Part shown: piece by piece, positions 1-7,545 of the stretch
How positions within the stretch are numbered: the stretch's first letter is position 1
Layout: every line of letters starts with the position of its first letter
DNA from: Singulisphaera sp. GP187
GTDB taxonomy: Bacteria; Planctomycetota; Planctomycetia; Isosphaerales; Isosphaeraceae
Assembly (NCBI RefSeq): GCF_900129635.1
Contig: NZ_FSRB01000004.1
Span: 124,001-188,000, forward strand
Length of the DNA stretch: 64,000 nt
Reading direction: 5' to 3'
Program-made: the position numbers and the translations under genes
The notes under the pieces: generated by a model
Database searches by the model: none
What the model saw: only the letters and a program-made list of their open reading frames with translations
What the model was told of the DNA's origin: nothing

Positions 1-209
1 TTCGGACCCCGAACCAAACTTGCTGCACGATGGACGACCAGAGTTGGTGGTACATCATGAAGCCCGCCTCGTCCTACCACTCCGGCGGAATCAACGCCAC
101 CATGGGTGACGGCAGTGTCAAGTTCGTCAAGGATTCGATCAACCGCCAGGTCTGGATGGCTCTGAGCACTAGGGGTGGTGGCGAGGTGATCAGTTCGGAT
201 GCCTACTGA
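1..209 (+). CDS. DUF1559 domain protein, C-terminal end (partial)
   Basis: Only the last 68 codons are present; the gene begins before the window. The frame that ends in TGA at 207-209 contains SYHSGGINATMGDGSVKF, the H-x-GG-x-N-x-x-x-x-DGSV-x-F signature at the C-terminus of DUF1559 proteins, the large planctomycete family with a prepilin-like N-terminus. The function of the family is not established; surface or pilin-like roles are inferred from the type IV prepilin leader seen in full-length members. A small lipoprotein gene follows 114 bp downstream, a pairing that recurs in this window near 40-41.6 kb. Confidence 0.9.
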   Translation, partial: RTPNQTCCTMDDQSWWYIMKPASSYHSGGINATMGDGSVKFVKDSINRQVWMALSTRGGGEVISSDAY

Positions 210-238
210 CCCCGTAGACCACGCGCTCATCAGGAGAC

Positions 239-268
239 GGCGGTCCATTCGAGTGTGAATGGACCGCC
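239..268 (+). terminator. strong hairpin after the DUF1559 gene
   Basis: A perfect 12-bp stem, GGCGGTCCATTC pairing with GAATGGACCGCC, closes a 6-nt loop 30 bp after the stop codon. There is no T-run after it, so it may be a Rho-type or RNA-stabilising hairpin rather than a classical intrinsic terminator. Confidence 0.55.
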
Positions 269-322
269 TGGTTCGGACGATCACCCATCCACAACGTCAC
301 TTCAAGATGAGATGGTTTCGCA

Positions 323-526
323 ATGCCTATTCATGGACGCCGGATTTTCGTGTCGGTCTCGTCCCTGTTGTTGATGCTCTTGGGCTTCCTGGCGGCAGGC
401 TGTCAAGAAGCACCGCCTCCACCGATCACGACCGAGGCATTGGCCGAGGCCAAGAAGGAGCGAGAGGTCATCATGAGGAAAGAGTACGGGAATGGGGGCT
501 TCAAGCAAACGGGTGCGAAGAAATAA
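323..526 (+). CDS. small lipoprotein, DUF1559 partner
   Basis: A 67-residue protein with a positively charged N-terminus, a hydrophobic stretch (about residues 8-24) and a lipobox LAAGC, with Cys27 as the lipidated residue. The mature part is only about 40 residues: a proline patch, a charged helix-like stretch (EALAEAKKEREVIM) and a Gly/Lys tail. No catalytic motif is visible. Small lipoproteins directly after DUF1559 genes are common in planctomycetes, so it is probably exported with, and possibly binds, the protein encoded upstream. That functional link is inference from position only. Confidence 0.8.
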   Translation: MPIHGRRIFVSVSSLLLMLLGFLAAGCQEAPPPPITTEALAEAKKEREVIMRKEYGNGGFKQTGAKK

Positions 527-812
527 GAGGCAAGACAGGCTCATTGGGAATGTTGATATCGCCGATGTGAGATCCGTCCTTGATTTCCTGGGAGTCCGGA
601 CCCTTTGGTTTGAGCCGGACTCCGACGGTCACCCCGGCGATGATCCGAGACCTTGCCACCACAGTTCGTCAAACCCGAAGGCCTGATCTTGATCCCCGTC
701 CCTTGCTTCTTCGCTCTGATGGCCCCTCAGGCGTCGCCCCTGAGATCGAAACGGGAGAGGCCCTGGCGGTCGTCACGGCGAAGGTACGTCGCCAAGTCGA
801 GAGTCTCCGACC

Positions 813-1715
813 ATGAATCCAACGCGGCCAACCTCAGACTCCGGGACCGGTTTCGACCCTATGTCACGCGTCGAGATCGCCGGTTCGTTCGACGGCAAGA
901 GGCGTCGCTGGCCGCGTCTTCTCGTGACGATCGGCATCGTCGGTTTTGCACTTGGGGTCGTCTGGCAAATGGTGGTTCGTGACTTGGTGAGCTCGTACCT
1001 CAACTTGAGGAAGGAGTCTCAAGCCGCGGAAGACAATGCGCCGATCGGCTATGTCGGCTTGAATCTCCGACGGTCGTATAACGACCGCGCCGCCGTTTTT
1101 CTCTCGAAGAAAGACGGGCGGACGCAGCTTTTCGCCGCCAAAAAAGGGGGCGGCGAACCCGACGAAGTCTACGACGTCACGGAGGCTTCGATCGATTTGG
1201 CCGCCCTTGAGGGTGGCTTCGGACGCGACTCAATCCCGGGCATCGATTACCCGATGATCGAAACGTCCCAAGGCGCGCGAGGAAAGAAACTTCGTAAACG
1301 ACAAGACGTGTTCAGCCTCGATCTTGAAGGCGGCACACGCGTCTATCCTCGCGATCTGCTCGAAAAAATCGAAATGGTGAACGATCGTGACGGCGACACG
1401 TCGTTTCTCGTCCTCTACGATCGCGGGCGGTCGAAAGTCTTGTCATTTCGCCGTGACGTTGACGGCTCACCGGTCAGTTTTGGCTCGACCGGCTACTCGC
1501 GGTTCAAACAGCCTGTCCTCTACGACCGCAAGACGCGCAGTGTTTGGGCCCTTGAAAGTGACGAGTTCGTCTGCGTGGCGGGACCCTTGAAAGGCCGATC
1601 GCTCAAGTCGTTTCGTCCTGTCGCCTCGACGACCTGGGGCTCCTGGCTTGGTCAACATCCCGACACCACCGTTGTCGTTGGCAACGACCGCTCGAAGCCG
1701 ATTCCGAGCGAGTGA
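813..1715 (+). CDS. membrane-anchored DUF3179 domain protein
   Basis: A 300-residue protein with one N-terminal transmembrane helix (about residues 33-55, within WPRLLVTIGIVGFALGVVW) followed by a DUF3179-like exported domain. Recognisable pieces are IPGIDYPM, the YPRDLLEKIEMVND block, FGSTGYSRFKQPVLYDR and the C-terminal TTWGSWLGQHPDT. Usual family members have a Cys-containing TYCPLC-like motif after the VND block; here that position reads FLVLYDRGRSK, so the cysteine is absent. The function of the family is unknown. It stands alone, with the GT9 gene convergent downstream. The start is the first ATG before the anchor; the ribosome binding site is weak. Confidence 0.8.
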   Translation: MNPTRPTSDSGTGFDPMSRVEIAGSFDGKRRRWPRLLVTIGIVGFALGVVWQMVVRDLVSSYLNLRKESQAAEDNAPIGYVGLNLRRSYNDRAAVFLSKKDGRTQLFAAKKGGGEPDEVYDVTEASIDLAALEGGFGRDSIPGIDYPMIETSQGARGKKLRKRQDVFSLDLEGGTRVYPRDLLEKIEMVNDRDGDTSFLVLYDRGRSKVLSFRRDVDGSPVSFGSTGYSRFKQPVLYDRKTRSVWALESDEFVCVAGPLKGRSLKSFRPVASTTWGSWLGQHPDTTVVVGNDRSKPIPSE

Positions 1716-1787
1716 GCGAATCGCGCTTGAAAGGTTTCCGTTCTCCCGAAACCGGCGGGTGTGGAATGCCTGCGAGTCGAAACCCGA

Positions 1788-2864
1788 TCAAGCGGCCGGG
1801 GAGGGGAGTGACTTGCGAGTGGCCAGTTGGGTCGCGACGACCGACCAGACCCGATCGGGCGTGAGTTCGGCGAAGCATTCGAGCCGGGAGCACGTCGTCA
1901 CGTAGCTCGCGGCGCACCAGACTTTGGTCTCGACCGCCGTGGCATTGGGGCCATACGGCCCGTTCAAGGCCGGGCTCGTGCAGGTATAGATCCCGACCAC
2001 GCGAGCCCCCGCCGCCGTGGCCAGGTGGAGCGGCCCGGAGTCGTTCGAGAGAACCAGGTCGACCGCGGCGGAGGCGGCGGCCAGTTGGGGCAGGGTGGTC
2101 CGGCCGCACAGGTCGACGACCGGGGTCGTGCCGAGCTGCCGTCGAAAGGCGTCGACGATGGGCCGATCCTCGGGGGCGCCGACGACGACCAAGCCCGCCC
2201 CGTACAACGCGATCGCTCGGCGCGCGACCTCGGCGAAATGCTCGGGGGGCCACTGCTTGGTCTGCCAGCGGGCGCCCATGTTCAGCATCAACCGAGGCGT
2301 CGGCACATCGGACAGGACCTGGCGCGCCCAGGCCCGGTCGACTTCTCCGGCCGCCACCACGAAGCGGGGGGACGCGATGTCGGCTCCGAACGACTCGGCG
2401 ATGCTGAGCAGTCGATCCACGGCGTGCGTGGCCGAGGGCGGCGGCGTCACCCGATGGGTGTAAAAGAGCGAGGCGCCTTCACGCGCATCGGCCAGTCCCA
2501 CGCGAATGGGCGCTCGGGTCGCGGCGGCCATCAAGCCGGAACGGAGCAATCCCTGCAAGTCGATCGCCAGGTCGTAGCGACCGTTGCGGAGCTGAGCCAG
2601 GAACCGGGCGAACGTCGCAATGCCCCTGGGACGAAAATTGGTCCTGGCACGATCGTAGATGACCACGTCGTCAAGCTCGGGGTGGCCGTCGACCAGCCCG
2701 CGTAACGAGGCGTTGATCACCCAGCTGATTCGTGCTTGCGGCCAGATTGCGCGGAGCGCGGAGAGTGCCGAAAAGGCATTGACCACATCGCCAAGCGCAC
2801 TTGGCTTGATGATGCAGACCCGGGCGGGGTGCAAGTCGCGTAGTTCGTGAAGCGGTCTGACCAT
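1788..2864 (-). CDS. glycosyltransferase family 9 (heptosyltransferase-like)
   Basis: A GT9 / ADP-heptose:LPS heptosyltransferase-like protein that would add a sugar to a lipopolysaccharide core or related cell-surface glycan at the cytoplasmic face. The N-terminal acceptor half begins with VCIIKPSALGDVVNAF, the classic PSALGD motif of WaaC/WaaF/RfaF-type enzymes. The C-terminal donor half carries SNDSGPLHLATAAGARVVGI, typical of the family's nucleotide-sugar site. An ATG 33 bp further upstream is in frame, but the ATG at 2862-2864 has GGGAG about 10 nt upstream and puts the KPSALGD strand near residue 20, so it is preferred. Acceptor specificity cannot be read from the sequence. Confidence 0.88.
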   Translation of the reverse strand: MVRPLHELRDLHPARVCIIKPSALGDVVNAFSALSALRAIWPQARISWVINASLRGLVDGHPELDDVVIYDRARTNFRPRGIATFARFLAQLRNGRYDLAIDLQGLLRSGLMAAATRAPIRVGLADAREGASLFYTHRVTPPPSATHAVDRLLSIAESFGADIASPRFVVAAGEVDRAWARQVLSDVPTPRLMLNMGARWQTKQWPPEHFAEVARRAIALYGAGLVVVGAPEDRPIVDAFRRQLGTTPVVDLCGRTTLPQLAAASAAVDLVLSNDSGPLHLATAAGARVVGIYTCTSPALNGPYGPNATAVETKVWCAASYVTTCSRLECFAELTPDRVWSVVATQLATRKSLPSPAA

Positions 2865-3099
2865 GATGGGGGAACTCCCTTTCCCGAGCCGGGGCACAGG
2901 CCGATTTTACCAAGAAACGACGGGGCGACAACCGAAGACTCGCCGCGGGACGGATGCCGCTTGCCAAAGCTTCTCCAGGTCGCCAAACTGCCTTGGATCC
3001 CAGGCGTGGAACCCAACGCGGCTGGCAACCGGGGTTGCGGGGACGAGTGTCCTTCACCCGCCCGCCTGATTTCGGCACGTAAAACGAAAGTCAAAGCTT

Positions 3100-4434
3100 A
3101 TGACGCCGCCCGCGACACGACGAGAGTTCCTCGGAGCGACCGGACTGGCCGTCGGGTCGGCGAGCCTGGCCCTGGCGTCGGACGAGCGGCCTCGAGCTCC
3201 TGGGTCGGCTCCCCGGATGAAGCTGGCCGTGGTGACGAGCGTCTACCACTACCTTTCGCACGCCTACCACATCATGGGCCGGTTCCTCGACGGCTTCGTG
3301 GTCCACGACGGCAGTGGCCTGCACCGCCCTGACTTTGAGATTGCGAGCCTGTTCATCGAGCAAGTGGCCGAGGAGACCGACCTGGGGCGAGCCAAGGCGG
3401 CGCGAAACCAGGTCCGGCTCAGCCCCTCGATCGCCGATGCCCTGACTCTGGGAACCGGGAAACTCGCCGTCGACGGAGTTCTCCTGATCGCCGAGCACGG
3501 CGATTATCCGTATAACGAAAAGCTCCAGAAGCTCTACCCACGTGGCCGGTTCTTCCGTGAGGTCACCGACGTCTTTCGAGCCTCGAAACGCTCGGTCCCC
3601 GTCTTCGTCGACAAGCACCTCTCCTACAGCCGGCCCGAGGCGCGCTCGATGGTCGAGCAGTCTCAGGAGCTTCAATTTCCCCTGATGGCCGGCTCCAGCC
3701 TGCCGGTGACCTGGAGGCTCCCCGCGCTCGAGGTTCCTCTGGGCAGGCGCTGGAATGAAGCGCTGGTGGTCTCGCGCGGCGACCTCGAAATCTTCGGCTT
3801 TCACGCACTCGAGACCTTGCAGTGCATGGTCGAGCGCCGCGATCGGCAAGGGAAGCCCCAAGGCGTGGTCGCCGTGACTTGCCTGGAAGGAGACGCGGTT
3901 TGGGACGCCGGCGAAAAGGGGATCTGGTCGCGGCAGCTACTCGATCAAGCGCTTTCCCGCAGCCATACCGTCAACCCCGGAGACATGAGGCAGAACACCG
4001 TCGACTTCAAACCCCCTTCCGGTCGCGACTTTCAAACGAGGCTGCGCCATCCGATCGCCTTCCTCGTGGAATATGCCGATGGGTTTCGCGCCAGCGTCTT
4101 GATCCTCAATGGCCACGTCGACGATACGACCTTCGCCGGCCGACTGGGGGGCGAGATCGTCTCCACCTTGGCATACCTACCGGCGCCCCCGGGTGCGCGG
4201 TTCTTCGATCCGCTCGTCTTGCGGATCGAGGACTTCATGCACAAGAAGCGGCCGCCCTATCCCGTTGAGCGAACCCTGTTGACCGGAGGAATCCTCGACG
4301 CGGCGCTCGAGAGCCGGATCCGGAATCATCAGCGGATCGAGACCCCCGACCTCGCCACCATCGATTACCAACCCCCGGCCGACTCCGGTTATATTCGCTC
4401 ACCGGTCGCGAACCCGGACGCGAACAAGGTCTGA
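3100..4434 (+). CDS. Tat-exported conserved planctomycete protein (oxidoreductase-like)
   Basis: A 444-residue protein starting with a twin-arginine leader (TRREFLGATGLAVGSASLALA), so it is probably exported folded. After the leader, MKLAVVTSVYHYLSHAYHIM begins an alpha/beta domain that resembles the Rossmann part of Gfo/Idh/MocA-like proteins. A clear NAD-binding GxGxxG and the EKP motif of true Gfo/Idh/MocA enzymes are not visible, so enzymatic activity is unproven. It ends in a Pro-rich C-terminus. It is the first of several Tat-exported proteins in the window and shows no operon partner, being flanked by a convergent GT9 side and cinA 125 bp downstream. Confidence 0.7.
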   Translation: MTPPATRREFLGATGLAVGSASLALASDERPRAPGSAPRMKLAVVTSVYHYLSHAYHIMGRFLDGFVVHDGSGLHRPDFEIASLFIEQVAEETDLGRAKAARNQVRLSPSIADALTLGTGKLAVDGVLLIAEHGDYPYNEKLQKLYPRGRFFREVTDVFRASKRSVPVFVDKHLSYSRPEARSMVEQSQELQFPLMAGSSLPVTWRLPALEVPLGRRWNEALVVSRGDLEIFGFHALETLQCMVERRDRQGKPQGVVAVTCLEGDAVWDAGEKGIWSRQLLDQALSRSHTVNPGDMRQNTVDFKPPSGRDFQTRLRHPIAFLVEYADGFRASVLILNGHVDDTTFAGRLGGEIVSTLAYLPAPPGARFFDPLVLRIEDFMHKKRPPYPVERTLLTGGILDAALESRIRNHQRIETPDLATIDYQPPADSGYIRSPVANPDANKV

Positions 4435-4466
4435 GCCCCTGGACACGGTTCGCTATGATAGGTCTT

Positions 4467-4483
4467 GCGGGCGGAGCGCCCGC
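4467..4483 (+). terminator. short GC-rich hairpin
   Basis: GCGGGCG pairs with CGCCCGC around a 3-nt loop, 33 bp after the preceding stop codon and ahead of cinA. There is no T-tract, so termination is only a possibility. Confidence 0.3.
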
Positions 4484-4558
4484 GGCTCCAACAGGGAACG
4501 CCATCGAGGCGGACGCCGCTCGAAGCCGGCGCCCGCTCAGCCATAAAAAGGTGAGGGA

Positions 4559-5827
4559 ATGAAGGCGGAAATCATCGCGATCGGTAGCGAACTGGTCAGC
4601 GGGCAATGCCTCGACACAAACAGCCAGTGGCTCAGCCGGGAACTCGGCTCGCTTGGGATCCCCGTTCACTTTCACACCACGCTCGGCGACGACATTGACG
4701 AGGACGTCGCGGCCTTCCAGATCGCGATTGCGCACGCGGACCTCATCCTGGTGAGCGGAGGGCTGGGGCCGACCCAGGACGACCTGACCCGAGAGGCCCT
4801 GGCTCGGGTCGCCGGTGTTCCGTTGGTCGAAAACGCCGAGGCCCTCGCCGCAATCGCAGCCATGTTCGCGCGGCGGAGCCGGCCGATGGCCGAACGGAAC
4901 CGGGTTCAAGCCCTCTTTCCGCTCGGAGCCGAGATGATCCCCAACCGGGTGGGAACGGCCCCCGGGATCTGGATGAAGGTGGGCAATGCCGTTGTCGCTT
5001 GCTTACCCGGCGTCCCGTCCGAGCTGCGGGTGATGTACGACGAACAGGTCCGCCCCCGTTTGAATCAGTTCGCCTTGGGTGGTCGGGTCATTCTCCACCA
5101 CAAGATCAACCTGTTCGGCAGAGGGGAGTCGGACGTCGAGGCCGCAGCCCTCGATTTGACGGCCCGGGGTCGCGTCCCCGAGGTTGGGATCACGGCCCAT
5201 GACGCCACAATCAGTTTTCGGATCTCGGCCGAAGGAACGACCGAGGACGAAGCACGGCGGGCGATGGAGCCGACCCTGGACCTGATCCGCACGCGGTTCG
5301 TCGAGCTGATCGTCGGCGAAGGCACGGATGACGTGGCCGAGGCGCTGCTCGCTCAACTCGTCCGAACCGGAGCCACGGTGGCGACCGCCGAGTCGTGCAC
5401 GGGGGGGCTGGTCGCCCAGATGATCACGGCTCAACCTGGCGTCAGTGCCTATTTCCCCGGAGGGGTCGTCTCGTATTCCAATCAGGCGAAGCAGGAGCTC
5501 CTCGGTGTCCCCGCCTCACTGGTCGCGACCCATGGCGCGGTCAGCGCCGAAGTCGCCGAGGCGATGGCCACGGGGGTCCGCGATCGGTTTCACGCGACCC
5601 TCGGCCTGAGCGTGACCGGCGTTGCCGGGCCGACCGGCGGAACGCCTGAGAAGCCGGTTGGTCTCGTTTTCCTCGGGTTAGCAACTCCCGATGGGAAAGT
5701 CCAGACACGCAAGCTCGAGATCGGCCCCGAACAACCTCGTGAGATCATTCAGCGACGATCCGCCAAGCACGCCCTGAACTGGGCTCGACTGGCGCTTCTC
5801 CCCATGCCCTCGAGGGAAATTCCATAA
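4559..5827 (+). CDS. cinA: CinA family nicotinamide-nucleotide amidase / competence-damage protein
   Basis: A full-length two-domain CinA of 422 residues. The N-terminal MoCF-like domain (about residues 1-170) shows IGSELVSGQCLDTNS and the SGGLGPTQDDLT motif, as in enzymes binding pyrophosphate-type nucleotides. The C-terminal amidase domain (about 260-415) shows TAESCTGGLVAQMI, GGVVSYSN and TGVAGPTGGTPEKPVG, matching NMN deamidases of the PncC type. The role is probably recycling of nicotinamide mononucleotide in NAD metabolism. A good ribosome binding site (AAGGTGAGGG) sits just ahead of the ATG. Confidence 0.95.
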   Translation: MKAEIIAIGSELVSGQCLDTNSQWLSRELGSLGIPVHFHTTLGDDIDEDVAAFQIAIAHADLILVSGGLGPTQDDLTREALARVAGVPLVENAEALAAIAAMFARRSRPMAERNRVQALFPLGAEMIPNRVGTAPGIWMKVGNAVVACLPGVPSELRVMYDEQVRPRLNQFALGGRVILHHKINLFGRGESDVEAAALDLTARGRVPEVGITAHDATISFRISAEGTTEDEARRAMEPTLDLIRTRFVELIVGEGTDDVAEALLAQLVRTGATVATAESCTGGLVAQMITAQPGVSAYFPGGVVSYSNQAKQELLGVPASLVATHGAVSAEVAEAMATGVRDRFHATLGLSVTGVAGPTGGTPEKPVGLVFLGLATPDGKVQTRKLEIGPEQPREIIQRRSAKHALNWARLALLPMPSREIP

Positions 5828-5832
5828 AATTC

Positions 5833-5872
5833 GGCGAGGGGGCCGTTGCTTTTAAGCAACAGGGGAATCGCC
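5833..5872 (+). terminator. nested hairpin after cinA, or element left-end hairpin
   Basis: GTTGCTT pairs with AAGCAAC (5845-5860), nested inside GGCGA / TCGCC (5833-5837 and 5868-5872). It could terminate cinA. It could instead be the left subterminal hairpin of the transposon remnant that ends at 6120. There is no T-run. Confidence 0.4.
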
Positions 5873-5934
5873 GCCCTTGAGTCAATAAGTGAAATCAAAT
5901 AAACCAAGAACACGTTGTTCGTCCCGAGGGCTTC

Positions 5935-6120
5935 GCCGTAACCACCCGTGCAAGAATCGGGGGGGGCAACCTCCTCTACGCGATGGACCGTCGGGAGACG
6001 GCCCCGAAGCGAACCCCAGCCCTCGCGGGCTGGCTGGCCCGGAGCGGGCCAGTGGGCGGTAATGTAGCACCGGCATGCGTCGCCCAAGAAGCCGTCTGCT
6101 TTAGCTGACGGAGTGCTCAC
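5935..6120 (+). mobile_element. IS200/IS605-type right end with omega-RNA-like structure, no transposase
   Basis: About 190 bp of densely structured DNA without an open frame. Four perfect or near-perfect stems follow in series: CCGTC/GACGG (5988-6001), CCAGCCC/GGGCTGG (6016-6033), CTGGCCCG/CGGGCCAG (6034-6052) and the terminal CCGTCTGC-TTTA-GCTGACGG (6092-6111). The end sequence AAGAAGCC-hairpin-GAGTGCTCAC looks like the right end of IS200/IS605 (IS1341-type) elements, where TnpB guide (omega, reRNA) RNA lies. No tnpA or tnpB is present within the window. The family assignment is from recollection of such ends; a covariance-model search would decide. Confidence 0.55.
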
Positions 6121-7025
6121 CCTGATTCCGCCTTGAGGCCCGGTTGCGACCAGAGCGTCTTGCTCTCGGGGTGGTGCGTCCGAAGCCAGGCGGTGGCCTG
6201 GTCGAGCAATCGCTTCTGGTCGTCGGGTCGCCCCTTGAGCCGACTGGCGTCGAGTAAGAGGCAGGCAAGGTCACGCTCCGGTCCCGAACCCTGGCAGGCG
6301 GCGGCCAATTCCAGGCGTCCCGCGCTCGCAGTCAAATCCTGTTGCCCCAGAACGAACGCGGCCCAGAGCGCAGTGGCTCGATCCGGGTTTTTCTTCAACT
6401 CGTCCAGCGCGACCGGGGGAAACTTGACCCCGTCCACCGCGGCGTAGGCCATCGGGCGGGTCAGGAGCAGTCGGAGCCAGACTGGCCAGCCTGGGCTTCG
6501 AGCGATCGTCAACGCGTACTCGCGCGGATCCGCCGAGGCCGCTTCGGCCGTCAGTGATTCGGCGAGGACATACCGCGCCAATGCCGGGAGCGGGGTCCTC
6601 AGGCAAATGTCCCAACGCTGCCTTTGATTGACGTTCGGGTCACGACTCAACGACGAAGCCGCTCGAATGCGTTCGGCCTCCGGGCGGGCCTCGTCGTGCA
6701 GGACATAGACATTCCGCCACACGTCGCGGAGGGCCCAGGCACCGTGGGCGAACCAGCCAATGAGGCCGATGAGGACGGCCAGGCCGAACAGACCCACGTA
6801 GAAGAGCGACCCGTACTTCTCGCGCTGGGAGAGTCGGGGCGGATCTGGGGTGACGATCGGGAGACCGGGAAAGACAAAACCGGGCGTGTCCCGCGAGTCT
6901 GGATTCGCATCGGGCGTGACGATCGGTAAGACGGGGAACATCCGCCCTGGAAGGTTGGGGTGCGGTGGATGGGGGTGCGAATCCATGGGCGTGTGCTCCG
7001 CGACAAAGGGTTCCTCAAGGTCCAT
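6117..7025 (-). CDS. hypothetical single-pass membrane protein, 3' end abutting a transposon end
   Basis: A 302-residue protein with a His/Pro-rich N-terminal cytoplasmic stretch containing a near-duplicated segment (FPVLPIVTPD and FPGLPIVTPD, about residues 30-60). One transmembrane helix follows (about 76-97, YVGLFGLAVLIGLIGWFAHG), then a helical, alanine-rich C-terminal region resembling a repeat solenoid. No known domain is recognised. Its TGA stop is formed by bases 6117-6119, inside the terminal TCAC of the transposon-like end, so the natural C-terminus may have been cut by that insertion. The start is the most upstream ATG; later in-frame ATGs exist. Confidence 0.65.
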   Translation of the reverse strand: MDLEEPFVAEHTPMDSHPHPPHPNLPGRMFPVLPIVTPDANPDSRDTPGFVFPGLPIVTPDPPRLSQREKYGSLFYVGLFGLAVLIGLIGWFAHGAWALRDVWRNVYVLHDEARPEAERIRAASSLSRDPNVNQRQRWDICLRTPLPALARYVLAESLTAEAASADPREYALTIARSPGWPVWLRLLLTRPMAYAAVDGVKFPPVALDELKKNPDRATALWAAFVLGQQDLTASAGRLELAAACQGSGPERDLACLLLDASRLKGRPDDQKRLLDQATAWLRTHHPESKTLWSQPGLKAESG

Positions 7026-7215
7026 TCTATCGCCGATTGGTGATTCCGATCATCGCGCTTTGACGGACTTGCGATTTCGGAATAAGCTTAATCAAGTCGA
7101 TCGGGTCAAACGGTCTGACCTCGATTCTTGAAGGTCTTGAAGTTGAGAACCCGGCAGAGGCACAGGAGCCACGCTCTCCGCGGAAGGGCGTCTCATCAAA
7201 AAGGTTGGCCCCCCA

Positions 7216-7410
7216 ATGAAAATTGCCTCTGTCATTCAGCGATTTCTCAACGATGAAGCGGGACCGACGGCCGTCGAATACGCCGTGATGCTCGCCTTGA
7301 TCTTGGTGGCCGTCTTCGCCGCCATTAATTCCGTCGGATCCACGACGTCCGCGTTGATGCAGAACAACGCCGATCAGATCACCAAGGCCGTGAACACGGC
7401 CGCTTCTTGA
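7216..7410 (+). CDS. Flp/Fap type IVb pilin
   Basis: A 64-residue Flp-family pilin. A short cytoplasmic leader (MKIASVIQRFLNDEAG) precedes TAVEYAVMLALILVAVFAAI, which has the conserved Glu at +5 after the G|x cleavage context and the hydrophobic helix that packs the pilus core. It would be processed by a TadV/PilD-like prepilin peptidase and assembled by a Tad system. No tad assembly genes are within the window, so this pilin is solitary here, as is frequent in planctomycetes. Confidence 0.9.
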   Translation: MKIASVIQRFLNDEAGPTAVEYAVMLALILVAVFAAINSVGSTTSALMQNNADQITKAVNTAAS

Positions 7411-7545
7411 CCCGCCATTCCCGCGCACGTCGCCCTCGCTGAATGCGACCCTGTCTTGGTAGCATAGGATCGTTGTACGCTCCGATCCGAGTTCCGATTT
7501 GAGACCGGACGCGTCTCCGATCCGATCGCCTGCCATCGCGGGATC

